A stretch of DNA of 64,000 bases from Branchipolynoe longqiensis (lineage: Eukaryota; Annelida; Polychaeta; Phyllodocida; Polynoidae). The number at the start of each line of letters is the position of its first letter. Position 1 is the stretch's first letter. The stretch covers positions 68,336,785-68,400,784 of the forward strand of contig CM059192.1 in the NCBI GenBank assembly GCA_030323885.1, written 5' to 3'. Made by a program: the position numbers and the translations under genes. The notes under the pieces are model-generated. The model searched no databases, had not been told where the DNA came from, and saw nothing but the letters and a program-made list of their open reading frames with translations. This document shows, in pieces, positions 21,450-30,093 of the stretch.

Positions 21450-21790
21450 ACCGGGCATGGTGGCCCAATCAGTAAGAGCGCAGGCTTCTCATGTTGAAGG
21501 TTGGGAGGTCGAATTCTGGCCGAGTCAAGCCAACACCTATAAAATTGATTCTTGTCGCTACCTAGCCTGGCGCTTGGCATTACTAGGATAGTCAGATTTA
21601 TAAGGCGAGTACTGGTCAGCTCAGTATTAAGAGAATATGACTGAGTGGGATATCGGGTCATGGTGCTGGTGGCCTGATCTCCCAGTGGGGTAGCACTATG
21701 AAATCGCCATGAGTGCACAGTGTCACTAGTCGGTACCCGTCATGATATGACCATAGATGGTGTTAGGACGTAAAAGATCAACAAACATGT
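21450..21790 (+). mobile_element. SINE-A, second head type, T1 tail
   Basis: The head CACCGGGCATGGTGGCCCAA, B-box AGGTCGAATTCTGGCCGAGT, the core and the tail GGTGTTAGGACGTAAAAGAT are present. Confidence 0.88.
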
Positions 21791-22630
21791 TTATACATGT
21801 GTTCCAAATTCAAAAAGGGTATTCTTAAAATTAAGAAAGAGGGGAAGAAAAAAGAGGCCGAGGGTCAGTGTGCTGTGTGCATTTACTGTAGAAGAAAAAA
21901 AGATTGTTTTCAGGTTATGCCTCTGTGGACAATTTCAGTAAAATTGTCCTATTAACAAACTGCATTTTGGTAATAAAGAGGTAGTTGGTCGTACACCTTT
22001 GCCCCCTCTTCATATATTACAAATCCAGCTGTAACTGCTATTTTATAGTAACACAAAGTAGTTAACCTTTTAGGTGTTTCAAGCAAAAATCAAGGCAATG
22101 TTACCCTGCTGCAAACACATTTATATTATTCTTTAGAAATGCGCCTCCAATGAGCCAAGCATAACATATGACATTCCTATATTATTGTACATAACAAATC
22201 GTTAACTAAAAGTAAAAAGCTAGTGCATGTTTTTCTCGTAGCAACAATGTGTCCGTTTTACGTGAATACACGTAGCCGGCAGTTCTCTGACCAGTAAGTT
22301 GTTACGTAATCAATATATTATTGATTTAATTAAACTTAGCCAAGTTTGTGTGACACCCTGGATAATTAACTGTTGAACATGGCTCTATGTGTTGTCAACT
22401 TTCCAATATAAAAACAGGTACATTATGCTTTCTCAAGAGTGAGAAGAATGAGAAAAATATGAAGACGAATAAATATGAAGAATATGACAAAAAAATTATT
22501 TAGAAGAATTTGCAAACTTGTAGGTTTCAAAAACCATATTTCATAACCAGTAATACAAATGAGGAATTTCTTTTATCATTTGAAAGAGAAATTAATTTAC
22601 TTTTCATATAAAATGAACTTATAACACTTA
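21791..22630. other. No gene recognised
   Basis: AT-rich sequence, with GAAGAATATGAC-type purine repeats around 22440-22500. Confidence 0.5.
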
Positions 22631-22664
22631 TTAAGTCCCCGGAGTCAGGACTCCGGGGACTTAA
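22631..22664. repeat. Perfect 34-bp palindrome with TTAA at both ends
   Basis: The arms TTAAGTCCCCGGAGTC and GACTCCGGGGACTTAA are exact reverse complements separated by AG. TTAA sits at both outer ends, as in TTAA-targeting transposons whose two termini have been joined with the interior lost. Confidence 0.9.
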
Positions 22665-22765
22665 TTGAAATATCTTCAGGGCTGATAGGGTGGGTTACTA
22701 TATGTATAATGCTTTTTCTTGTTTCTTCTTCTATGTTACCATAGTATGCATGAATACATTTAAAA

Positions 22766-23116
22766 TTAAAGTTGGTAAGTCCGATGGTTTTGAGTTTCTG
22801 TCATTTTCTGAGATAAATATAATAGGTTGGTCATTATAATCTACCTTACTTTAGTGTGAAGTAACTTTTATTTTCAAATGGCTAACTTGTGAGATATTTG
22901 AAATGCAAACATGCCAAATTAATTTTGGTAACCATGCCAAAACACCATAGCGTTCTGCAGTAACAAATTTTATTAAATTGCCTCAATATTCCCTTCCATC
23001 TGGTAACAAATGTTTAATAAGTGCACCACTATCTAACTTCGATATGTAGAATCTAATCTAGATAATTGTTTTGGTTTTGAAAATTTGATGTTTTCATTGG
23101 ATTATGCAGCTTTAAA
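22766..23116. mobile_element. MITE-1 copy 3, uninterrupted
   Basis: TTAAAGTTGGTAAGTCCGAT at the left and TTGGATTATGCAGCTTTAA at the right. It shows the whole interior without insertions, including TTTTAGTGTGAAGTAAC and GATAATTGTTTTGGTTTTGA. Confidence 0.88.
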
Positions 23117-23250
23117 CAAATATTGATGAAGTCACGATGTGTATTATGATTTCCATGCAGCAACCTCTTCGGGTTTTCCCCAAATCGAAATATTGGCAAG
23201 CGTATATTTAGCGGGATGTCGTGCATCAGAGGGGGAGCACTGTATGACCA

Positions 23251-23554
23251 GGGCCGCGTTCAGGGTGCGTCTCGGAGGCGCCGTGGAGATGCCTCCGTGA
23301 CGGTTTTTGCCTTGTTTGCTTTCAGGGTGCGTCTCGGAGACGCCTCCCATTTCAGACAGGAGACAAAAAGCGCCTAGAAAATGGCCGCCATATTCAGTGG
23401 TTTCAGCCAATCACAGCACAGCTTTTCCATTGCAAATGGCTACCGCCTATGGGGGCGGCCATTTTCGAGGCGACAAACTGCTTTTGCCGTTCAGCCTAGC
23501 GTGACGTCAGGGATTTCCCCGAGTCATCTCGGAGGCGTACCCTGAACGCGGCCC
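23251..23554. mobile_element. TIR element with GGGCCGCGTTCAGGGT ends
   Basis: The left end GGGCCGCGTTCAGGGTGCGT is inverted at the right as ACCCTGAACGCGGCCC. A further TIR-like copy (TTCAGGGTGCGTCTCGGAGA) lies inside at about 23322. Ends preceded by CA/CT suggest hAT- or P-like, but no clean target duplication was found. Confidence 0.7.
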
Positions 23555-23712
23555 AGCTTGTACTGTTGAGAGCGTGTCTGTAGGAGAGGAAGGCCTTGTC
23601 TCTACATCTATAAATAGCTTCACGCTCAGGGCTCGTGACTCATTAGTGTGGTACGTCTTACCCGGGCATCGAGGTGCCCGTTGTTAGATTCTGAATAGAA
23701 CGCTTCTGGTTT

Positions 23713-23882
23713 ATCGGTAAAAGTAAAGTAAAACTTGTTTTATTTACCGATGCCTCTAGAGCACATTGATTTTCGTATCATCGGCTATTGGACGTCAAAC
23801 ATATTCAGACATATTTCTTTGGAGGAAAATCACTGCCGCCACATAGGCTACTCTTTCCGATAAGCAGCAAGGGTTCTTTTAT
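23713..23882 (-). mobile_element. SINE-B, 5'-truncated
   Basis: AAAGTAAAACTTGTTTTATT (reversed tail), then CATCGGCTATTGGACGTCAA and GATAAGCAGCAAGGGTTCTT. The tRNA-like head is missing. It abuts a truncated SINE-A. Confidence 0.85.
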
Positions 23883-23883
23883 A

Positions 23884-24003
23884 CTAGTTGGTTGTTGGAG
23901 TTAACATCCTGGCAACATCTAGGATCATATCAGGACGGGTACTGACTTGTGACAGAGTTCCCTCATGGCGACTTCATAGTGCTGCCCCACTGGGAGACCA
24001 CGC
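23884..24003 (-). mobile_element. SINE-A tail T1 fragment
   Basis: AGTTGGTTGTTGGAGTTAAC to GCTGCCCCACTGGGAGACCA; the core and head are absent. Confidence 0.8.
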
Positions 24004-24162
24004 TATATTGAAGCCCAAATCATATTATCATACCATCTTAATCTGCTCTCCTCACTGATTTCCGGTTCCCACTGGTTTCTGGCTGGTTCCTGTTACCGGA
24101 AGGCACCTCTGTAAGCTGCTTCCGGATCACACCCATATTCAACTCTATGTCGTCCGTAATAA

Positions 24163-24475
24163 ACCGGGTGCGGTGGCCGAATTGGTAGAGCGTGGGCCTC
24201 GCGTGTGGAAGGTTGGGAGTTTGGTTCCCAGTCGAGTCAAACCAATGACTTTAAAATTGAAAGCGCTAGGCATTAAAAGGATAGGCCAAGGACTGGTTAG
24301 CTCAGTGTCAGGATAATGTGGCTGAGTGGGATATTGGGTTATGGTGCCAGCAGCCTAATTTCCCAGTGGGACAGCACTATAAAGTCGCCATGAGTGCACA
24401 TTGTCACAAGTCAGTACCCGTCCTGATATGACCTTAGATGTTGCTAGGATGTAAAACAACAAACAAACAAATCTT
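24163..24475 (+). mobile_element. SINE-A, second head type, T1 tail
   Basis: The head CCGGGTGCGGTGGCCGAATT and the B-box GGAGTTTGGTTCCCAGTCGA are followed by the core lacking GCTTCCTAGCC. The tail is GTTGCTAGGATGTAAAACAA. Confidence 0.9.
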
Positions 24476-24805
24476 TGTAATAAACTAAGCTTAAATAGAT
24501 AGACCGGCTTATGTGAATATGGTCTGAGTGATGTATGAAACCTGTTCCGCTTTTAAAGCGCCTAAAGTTGCAGAGTCCGATGGTTTTGAGTTCCTGCCTT
24601 TTGAGATAAGCGCGATAAGATTTACCATTATAATCTACTTCAGTTTGTTTGAAGTAACTTGTTTTTAAGTGGCCAATTTTAGAAATATTTTAAGTGAAAA
24701 TAGGCCCAATTAATTTTGGCAAGCATGTCCAGATTCTGACACCATATGCTTTAGCAGTAACAGGTTCTATTAAATTGGCTTATTAACCCTTAATGCTTAA
24801 TTACA

Positions 24806-25365
24806 AATGATGGGAGATGTGAGGAAGAAATTAAAAGAAGGATAATAATAGCCCGAACAACATTCTCCAAAATGTATAGAGTGTTAACATCAAGTAAGAT
24901 ATTAATACAAACAAGGAAGCGTATTCTTCAGTGTTATGTGTGGTCTACTCTAATGTATGGGGCTGAGACATGGACAATCTCTAAGAAAATGTACAAACGT
25001 TTAGCAGCATTTGAGATGTGGACTTATCGAAGGATGATGAAAATATCATGGACAAAGAAGATCACCAACAAAGAAGTTCTCAGAAAAATTAAAAATAAGA
25101 AAAGCTTGTTTGCCACTATACAGACAAAGAAACTTATTTATTTTGGCCACATCATTCGTCAGAGTTCAATATACCGTACATTGTTGGAAGGGAAGGTGAA
25201 TGGCAGCAGAGGGAGAGGGAGACCAAGAACATCATGGTTTACAAATATTTCACAGTGGACAGGCTTGAATTATTCACAGTCTATCAGAACAGCACACCAT
25301 CGGGACAAGTGGAGAACCATTGCATCCAACCCTCGACTAGAGGACGGAACTATTGATTGATTGAT
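24806..25365 (+). pseudogene. LINE RT C-terminal fragment with (ATTG)n tail
   Basis: An open stretch of 162 codons reads RKRILQCYVWSTLMYGAETW, AFEMWTYRRMMKISW, KKLIYFGHIIRQ and GRGRPRTSWFTNISQWTGLN. This is the post-YADD thumb/C-terminal region typical of RTE/craniofacial-type LINE proteins. It ends in ATTGATTGATTGAT, a short tail repeat like those of RTE-type LINEs. The catalytic RT core and endonuclease are absent: a classic 5'-truncated insertion into MITE-1. Confidence 0.85.
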
Positions 25366-25442
25366 ATGCTTAATAAGTGCACCATCATGTAAGTAGGATA
25401 TGTAGGATCAAATCTAGGCCAGTGTTTTTGCTTTTGAAAGTG

Positions 25443-25712
25443 TAATGCTAGGTACACACATACCGTATAGGATTCGCGCACTAAAACTCCCGATCTGCTT
25501 AAAACTGAAATCGGGCCGATTCATTTTTCGAATCGGGAATCGCAATCATAATGCTAGCGCACACCTACCGTTTTAGCCCTAAAAATCGGGTATCGCAATC
25601 GGTAGGTGTGCTAGGGGAGTGCACACCTCATGACTTTTGGGCAGTTTTAGATCGTATACGGTAGGTGGGTGCGGAAAAACGATCGTATACGCTAGGTGTG
25701 TACCTAGCATAA
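25443..25712. mobile_element. Harbinger-type MITE with TAA duplication
   Basis: The element 25446-25709 has ends TGCTAGGTACACACATACCG and GCTAGGTGTGTACCTAGCA, flanked by TAA at 25443-25445 and 25710-25712. Removing the element and one TAA restores MITE-1 (GTGTAATGCTTT). Further CACACCTACCGTTTTAG and GGTAGGTGTGCTAG motifs are internal inverted copies of the end. Confidence 0.85.
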
Positions 25713-25834
25713 TGCTTTAACTGGATTATGCAACTTTAAGGAAAACCGGTATTTAGACAGAAAACGTGGATGGGAGGTTTGTCCGATATACCCGGATATA
25801 TCGACGGCAAAGATTTTACATTATATGTAAAGGC

Positions 25835-25930
25835 GATGGTTGAATAAAAAACAAACAATTCTCGCTGTGAATATGGCCTATGCTGCCGACACGGCGTAAA
25901 GAAACCACCAATCAATCAATCAATCAAATG
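25835..25930 (+). mobile_element. 3' end of an (ATCA)n-tailed retroelement, copy 1
   Basis: AATATGGCCTATGCTGCCGA followed by CACGGCGTAAAG and four ATCA repeats. It matches 39765-39860 closely, including the tetranucleotide tail, so both are 3' ends of one LINE or SINE family. Confidence 0.7.
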
Positions 25931-26227
25931 GCGAAGATTTCACTTCACTAATAGATTGTTGAGCATGTTTAGCAAAACAAACATGCACGCATTGTTATGT
26001 GTACGAATATTTAGCATCATAGACAACGATGGTATGTGAGATTTGGCTTTTAAATGATTGGGATGTAATGATTAAATAATATTAGCACTGCATGTTTAAT
26101 TTAATTTAATTGCTTTGACAGAATAAACGTCGAGTTAGTAACAGCGCCCTTGTTTTGGCTCTGATAGCCGCGACAGGGTTGGCTTTAAAGGTCATAGAGG
26201 CGAAGGCTTGCATGGTTACAGTGCCAG
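25931..26227. other. No feature recognised
   Basis: Unique AT-rich sequence directly 5' of the SINE-A that hosts the large retrotransposon. Confidence 0.4.
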
Positions 26228-26361
26228 CACCAGACGGGATGGCCGAATGAGTTAGAGCGTCCGTCTCCCGTGTTGGTAGACCGTGGGTTCGAACCCTGGT
26301 CGAGTCAAACCCATGACTTAAAAATTGATACTTGTCGCTTTCTAGCCAGGCGCTCGGCATT
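26228..26361 (+). mobile_element. SINE-A 5' half, split by the YR retrotransposon
   Basis: The head AGACGGGATGGCCGAATGAG, B-box GTGGGTTCGAACCCTGGTCG and core run up to CGCTCGGCATT. The core resumes at 31835 with ATTAGGATAGGGCAAGG. The joined point GCATT/ATTAGG equals the intact sequence at 39030, so no bases were duplicated. Confidence 0.93.
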
Positions 26362-26665
26362 GGTCGTAATGCGAAGCATTGCGTTTGATGCGAGGAGAGG
26401 AAGAGACCCTCCCCCGCCCCGCGCTGTCGCGCTGCCTTCTCACCTCGGCAGACGGCGCGGCGCGCCGCCACCTCCCCCGCCCCCCGTGTCGCGCAGCACT
26501 CGCGCCTCACCCGACGCCCGCTGCTCGCCACCTCTCGCCCTCCCCCGGGCCGGCAGCATTCACACCTCACCTGCTGTCGCCCGTCCCCCTTCCCTTATAA
26601 GGTCGCCCGCCGGCCTCCCTCAGGCACTCGCCCTCCTGCCGTCTCCCAGCTCTCTGCCTTTTCCA
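26362..26665 (+). repeat. Split direct repeat A1
   Basis: 304 bp, from GGTCGTAATGCG to CTCTGCCTTTTCCA. It differs from A2 at CTCGGCAG versus CTAAGCAG and by one C in a C-run. It is the 5' leader and probably holds the promoter. Confidence 0.95.
26593..26602 (+). promoter_or_regulatory. TATA/CArG-like palindrome in A1 (repeated in A2 at 31462-31471)
   Basis: CCTTATAAGG fits both a TATA-type element (TTATAAG) and the SRF CArG consensus CC(A/T)6GG. It is almost the only A/T block in the C-rich leader, about 120 bp upstream of the Gag ATG. A promoter role is inferred. Confidence 0.45.
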
Positions 26666-26711
26666 TTTGGCCTTATCCACCTCGGATTGCTGCTCCGCCT
26701 CAAGCTACACT

Positions 26712-27554
26712 ATGCCTCAGGGAAAAGGACGAGGACGGAAGGGCTCCCGGGCCGGCCCCCGCACCCCGGGGCCAGCTTCAACGCCCCGGCGGGACGAGTC
26801 TCCGGCCTCCGTGTCGGCGTCCCCCGCGGCGCCCTCGGACCGCACCTCGGGCGCCGAGATGTCGGCAGTATTGGAAGCACTCCACCGCATCCAGCTTGAG
26901 CAGCGACAGACGTCCGCCGAGGTGCGCCAGACTGCAGCCGACATCCATGCCCGGATGGACGCCCTGGAGACCGGGGAGGCCCGCCCCGCACCAGAGGCGC
27001 CCTCACCCGCCCCAAGATGCCCGGCCGCGGGCGCCCCAGCCCCTCGGGCGCGTACCACCGTCTCAGCCCGCCCCCCGCCGCCGCCTCAGGTGACCCTGCC
27101 CGTGGCGGCTCACCCGGAGTACGAGAGGTACCGCCACCTCCCTACACAAGCCACGCCCACCACGTCGTCAGCCTACCAAGAGGAACCCACTCGACACAGC
27201 CCCGCCTCCGCGGCCGACGCCGTCCGGGACATCTTGGCCTCCGCCGAGGCGCGACACTCCATCAGGCGCCAAGGTATCCCGGTCGACTATATATTTCCAT
27301 CCGACCTGGTACAAAGGGGGCCTGAAAGGAAGCCGGTGAAGAGGGGCGAGGCAACGAAGGATGAATACACCCTCGCCCTTCTCACCCTCATCGACCATCC
27401 CGATTTCCCCGCCCACTCCGCCCAGGGACTCCACCACCACCACCTCGCAGTCTGCCGGGACAACCTCATCCACCCGTGGCCGACCGTCCGGCGGTACTCG
27501 GAGACCGTGTTCACGTGGATCGCGGACGGAAAGGCTCCCCCACGGGTGGCATGA
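26712..27554 (+). CDS. Gag-like ORF, first part
   Basis: The ATG at 26712 opens a 280-codon frame. The N terminus is basic and Pro/Ser-rich (MPQGKGRGRKGSRAGPRTPG). It is followed by a heptad-like segment (VLEALHRIQLEQRQTSAEVR, about residues 55-90), a Pro/Ala linker, and a folded-looking C-terminal part including TKDEYTLALLTLIDHPDFPA and RYSETVFTWIADGK. The frame ends in TGA at 27552-27554, just after a C5 run (27537-27541). Coding-type third-position bias moves to the +1 frame there, so the Cys/His domain downstream probably belonged to the same protein. Gag of such elements is thought to bind RNA and assemble particles. Confidence 0.8.
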   Translation: MPQGKGRGRKGSRAGPRTPGPASTPRRDESPASVSASPAAPSDRTSGAEMSAVLEALHRIQLEQRQTSAEVRQTAADIHARMDALETGEARPAPEAPSPAPRCPAAGAPAPRARTTVSARPPPPPQVTLPVAAHPEYERYRHLPTQATPTTSSAYQEEPTRHSPASAADAVRDILASAEARHSIRRQGIPVDYIFPSDLVQRGPERKPVKRGEATKDEYTLALLTLIDHPDFPAHSAQGLHHHHLAVCRDNLIHPWPTVRRYSETVFTWIADGKAPPRVA

Positions 27555-27906
27555 CCCGGTAGCACTTAACCTCCTCAGAGTGGAGTGCGTCGCCATGCCC
27601 GCCCCAGCCACCACCCAAGCCCGCCCACTCGACCCTGCAAGGCCCCGACCCCAGCCCCGCGCCCACACCAACACCCACGTGACATACAGCAGGGACACCC
27701 ACGGGGCACTCTGCTACGCGTGGAACCGGGATCCTAACTCCTGCACCCAAGCTGCCCTGGGGGAGGTCCACGGCCAGGGGGCCGCCAAGCAGCGCCACGC
27801 ATGCGCATACTGCGCCAACGTGCGGAAAGTCCTCACCATGCATAGTGAGGACGCATGCTTGGCGAAGCGCGCACGTGCGGCGGCCCCCACCTCGCCGGAT
27901 TTTTAG
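27540..27906 (+). CDS. Gag-like ORF, Cys/His-motif part in the +1 frame
   Basis: The frame open to TAG at 27904-27906 encodes a Pro-rich segment, then GALCYAWNRDPNSC, a 14-residue spacer, and RHACAYCANVRKVLTMHSED followed by AC. The spacing C-x5-N-x5-C...H-x2-C-x2-C...H-x3-C resembles zinc-binding motifs in Gag-like proteins of YR retrotransposons. It has no good ATG of its own near the junction and most likely continues the upstream Gag frame, either by a +1 event or because this copy has a C-run indel. Confidence 0.7.
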
Positions 27907-28260
27907 GAAGCCGGCACCTCCTGCCCGGCCCGGAGGCCCCTAACCGGCCCACCTACCCTGACAACGCCGACCACCGCACCCCTGCCAGCCCCCCTGACAC
28001 CACTCACCACAGCACCGCCAGCTTGCCCCAGCGCCCCCTCCGCAAGGCTCCCATCGCCGCCCAGCGCCAGTCGCCCATCACCCTCGACCCAGACGTCCAC
28101 CTCGACCCAGGCGACACTGCCTTCCTCTGCCCCCCCCACGACCCCCCGCCAGACTCCCCCGACCCCCCTGACCCCGACCCTCCCCCCGCCCCTCCCCCCC
28201 ACCCCGCACGATTTCGCTGCCCCCCTCGCCCGCCCCCGCCGCACCTCCTCCCCCTCCCCC
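27855..28260 (+). CDS. Pol N-terminal linker, overlapping Gag end
   Basis: The ATG at 27855 lies in the -1 frame relative to the Gag tail and overlaps it by about 50 nt. The encoded segment is Pro/Asp-rich (LDPDVHLDPGDTAFLCPPHD). Third positions are nearly all C in this frame up to about 28200. The preferred frame then becomes the one used by RT, so a frame break occurs among C runs between 28130 and 28270. The RT frame itself is also stop-free back to 27907, so an alternative is read-through of the TAG at 27904. Confidence 0.55.
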
Positions 28261-30093
28261 CGCCCTCAGACCCACCCCGCCCCGCCCACCCTCGACGAGC
28301 CCACCGTCGACGTCATCGACCCCAACCTCCAGGCCACCCTCCCCGCCGCCCCCTCCTGCGGCCCCACCCCCTCCCAGTACCGCCCCACCATCCTCGCCTC
28401 ATGGCCCCACACCTCCGGCGAGGCGTGGGACCGCTACCCAACCTTCCTCCGCACTTACACCGCCCTCCGGGAAGCGGGCCTACCTAATTTTTTGGCCGCC
28501 CGCATCCCCCTCCCCTCAGGCCTCCACATCCCTGCCTGGCGCTCCCACCTCCAGGGCTACCCCGACCAGGCCGTCCTCGACCTCCTCGAGTTCGGCTTCC
28601 CCGCCAACTACTCCGCCCCTACCCTCCCTCGCCCTTCCTTCTCCAACCACCGCGAGCCCCCGGAGTTCCTCCCCCACGTCCAGGCCTTCGTCGACACGGA
28701 GCTCGCCCTCGGCGCCCTCATCGGCCCTTTCCATGTCCCCCCCTTCTCCCCCTGGACGCAGGTCTCTCCTATGATGACCCGCCCCAAATCCGACTCAGGC
28801 AAGAGGCGGGTCATCGTCGACCTCTCCTATCCCCGAGGGGCCAGCGTGAACTCGGGCATCCCCCGACGCGAGTACCTCGGGGAACCCCACGCCTACACCC
28901 TCCCATCCGTCGCCGACGTTGGCCGCCGCCTAATCTCCGAGGGCACTGGGGCCTACGTCTGGTCGGCGGACATATCCCGGGCCTACCGCCAGCTCCGTGC
29001 CGACCCCCTCTCCTGCCCTCTCTACGGGATATGCCTCAACGGAGGGACCTACATCGACCTCGCCCTTCCCTTTGGTTGCCGCTCCTCGGGCGCAGCCTGC
29101 GACCGCGTCACCTCGGCGGTGGCCTGGATCCTTCGGCGCGAGGGCTTCCACGCCCTCGTCTACGTCGACGATTTCATCGGGTGCGAGGGCTCCTACCTGA
29201 GGGCCTGCCAGGCATTTGACGCCTTCCTCGCCCTCACCACAGCCCTCGGCCTCGACGTGGCACCCGGAAAGTGTCACCCGCCCGCTGTCCGCCTCACCTG
29301 GCTCGGATTCGCCCTCGACAGCGAGGCTATGACCATCCGGGTCGCCCCCGAAAAGATCCAGGCCCTCGTCGACGACTGCGAGGCCCGCATCGCCCGCCCC
29401 ACCCTCGGGAAGCAGGAGCTCCAGAGCCTCCTGGGTCGCCTCAACCACATGAGCAGCTGCGTGCTCCCCGGCCGGAAGTTCATGGGCCGGCTCCTCGGGG
29501 CGCTGCGCAGCTGCTCCGGGGCCTCCACCCTCACCCTCGCCGACGACGCCCTCCGGGACCTGAGGTGGTTCGCCGCCTACGGGCGGATATCCAACGGCCT
29601 CCGCCTCCTCCGGGCTCCCGAGGGTCGTCGGTGGGTGATCGAGTGTGACTCCTGCCTCACCGGGGGTGGGGCCTTCTCCCCCACCCACTACTACGCCCGA
29701 GGGTACACCGAGGACTTCAGGGCGCGGTTCTCGACCATACACGAGCTCGAGGCGGTCAACCTCGTCGTCGCCCTCCTTCCGGACGACGCCGCGGGGGCGA
29801 CGGTGCTGGTGAACACCGACAACATGGCCTCCGCCCTCGCGCTCGAGTCGGGCCGCGCCCGAGACGCTACCCTCGGGACCTGCGCGCGGGAGCTGTGGCT
29901 GATGGCGGCCACCGGCTCCTTCGAGCTCCGGATCATCCACAAGCCCGGGGCGGACCTCCTCCTCGCCGATGCCCTCAGCCGCGCCCACCTGCCCGGGCCC
30001 TGGGACGCGACGGCCCGCGCCGAGGTGGCTCGCCTCGGGCTCCTCCCAGCCAACGCCGCCCATGACGCCTTCCCTTTCTTTCCCGGTCTCTAG
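28261..30093 (+). CDS. Reverse transcriptase and RNase H
   Basis: The frame runs without stops to TAG 30091-30093. RT blocks: KSDSGKRRVIVDLSYPRG, VWSADISRAYRQL (motif A Asp), LALPFGCRSSGAACDRV (motif B), YVDDF at 29161-29175 (motif C), then LGFALDSEAMTI and LLGRLNHMSSCVLPGR. RNase H: WVIECDS (Asp, codon 29647), HELEAVN (Glu), VNTDNMAS (Asp) and LLADALSRAH (Asp), so the DEDD set is complete. YVDDF and the LG(R/F)L block are typical of DIRS/Ngaro RTs. The first in-frame ATG falls within the RT, so translation must enter from upstream. The product copies the element RNA into cDNA. Confidence 0.92.
   Translation, partial: RPQTHPAPPTLDEPTVDVIDPNLQATLPAAPSCGPTPSQYRPTILASWPHTSGEAWDRYPTFLRTYTALREAGLPNFLAARIPLPSGLHIPAWRSHLQGYPDQAVLDLLEFGFPANYSAPTLPRPSFSNHREPPEFLPHVQAFVDTELALGALIGPFHVPPFSPWTQVSPMMTRPKSDSGKRRVIVDLSYPRGASVNSGIPRREYLGEPHAYTLPSVADVGRRLISEGTGAYVWSADISRAYRQLRADPLSCPLYGICLNGGTYIDLALPFGCRSSGAACDRVTSAVAWILRREGFHALVYVDDFIGCEGSYLRACQAFDAFLALTTALGLDVAPGKCHPPAVRLTWLGFALDSEAMTIRVAPEKIQALVDDCEARIARPTLGKQELQSLLGRLNHMSSCVLPGRKFMGRLLGALRSCSGASTLTLADDALRDLRWFAAYGRISNGLRLLRAPEGRRWVIECDSCLTGGGAFSPTHYYARGYTEDFRARFSTIHELEAVNLVVALLPDDAAGATVLVNTDNMASALALESGRARDATLGTCARELWLMAATGSFELRIIHKPGADLLLADALSRAHLPGPWDATARAEVARLGLLPANAAHDAFPFFPGL
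30072..30078 (+). promoter_or_regulatory. Candidate -1 ribosomal frameshift heptamer
   Basis: C CCT TTC in the RT/RNase H frame has the X XXY YYZ form, 12 nt before the TAG at 30091. A -1 slip enters exactly the frame that runs through the recombinase. Y = T and Z = C are allowed classes, but C CCT TTC is not among the best-studied efficient sites. No firm downstream structure was identified by eye. Confidence 0.4.

Larger units (their letters stand above)
24562..25739. mobile_element. MITE-1 copy 4 with two nested elements
   Basis: It begins TAAAGTTGCAGAGTCCGATG and ends GGATTATGCAACTTTAA. A LINE fragment (24806-25365) and a Harbinger-type MITE (25446-25709) interrupt it. Matching MITE-1 halves on each side prove the nesting. 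Confidence 0.85.

Noticed and set aside
28930..30063. Long antisense ORF (377 codons) opposite RT/RNase H
   Set aside because: It is a by-product of the GC-rich codon bias on the coding strand; its composition (Gly/Glu/Val-rich) mirrors the sense codons and no domain is visible.
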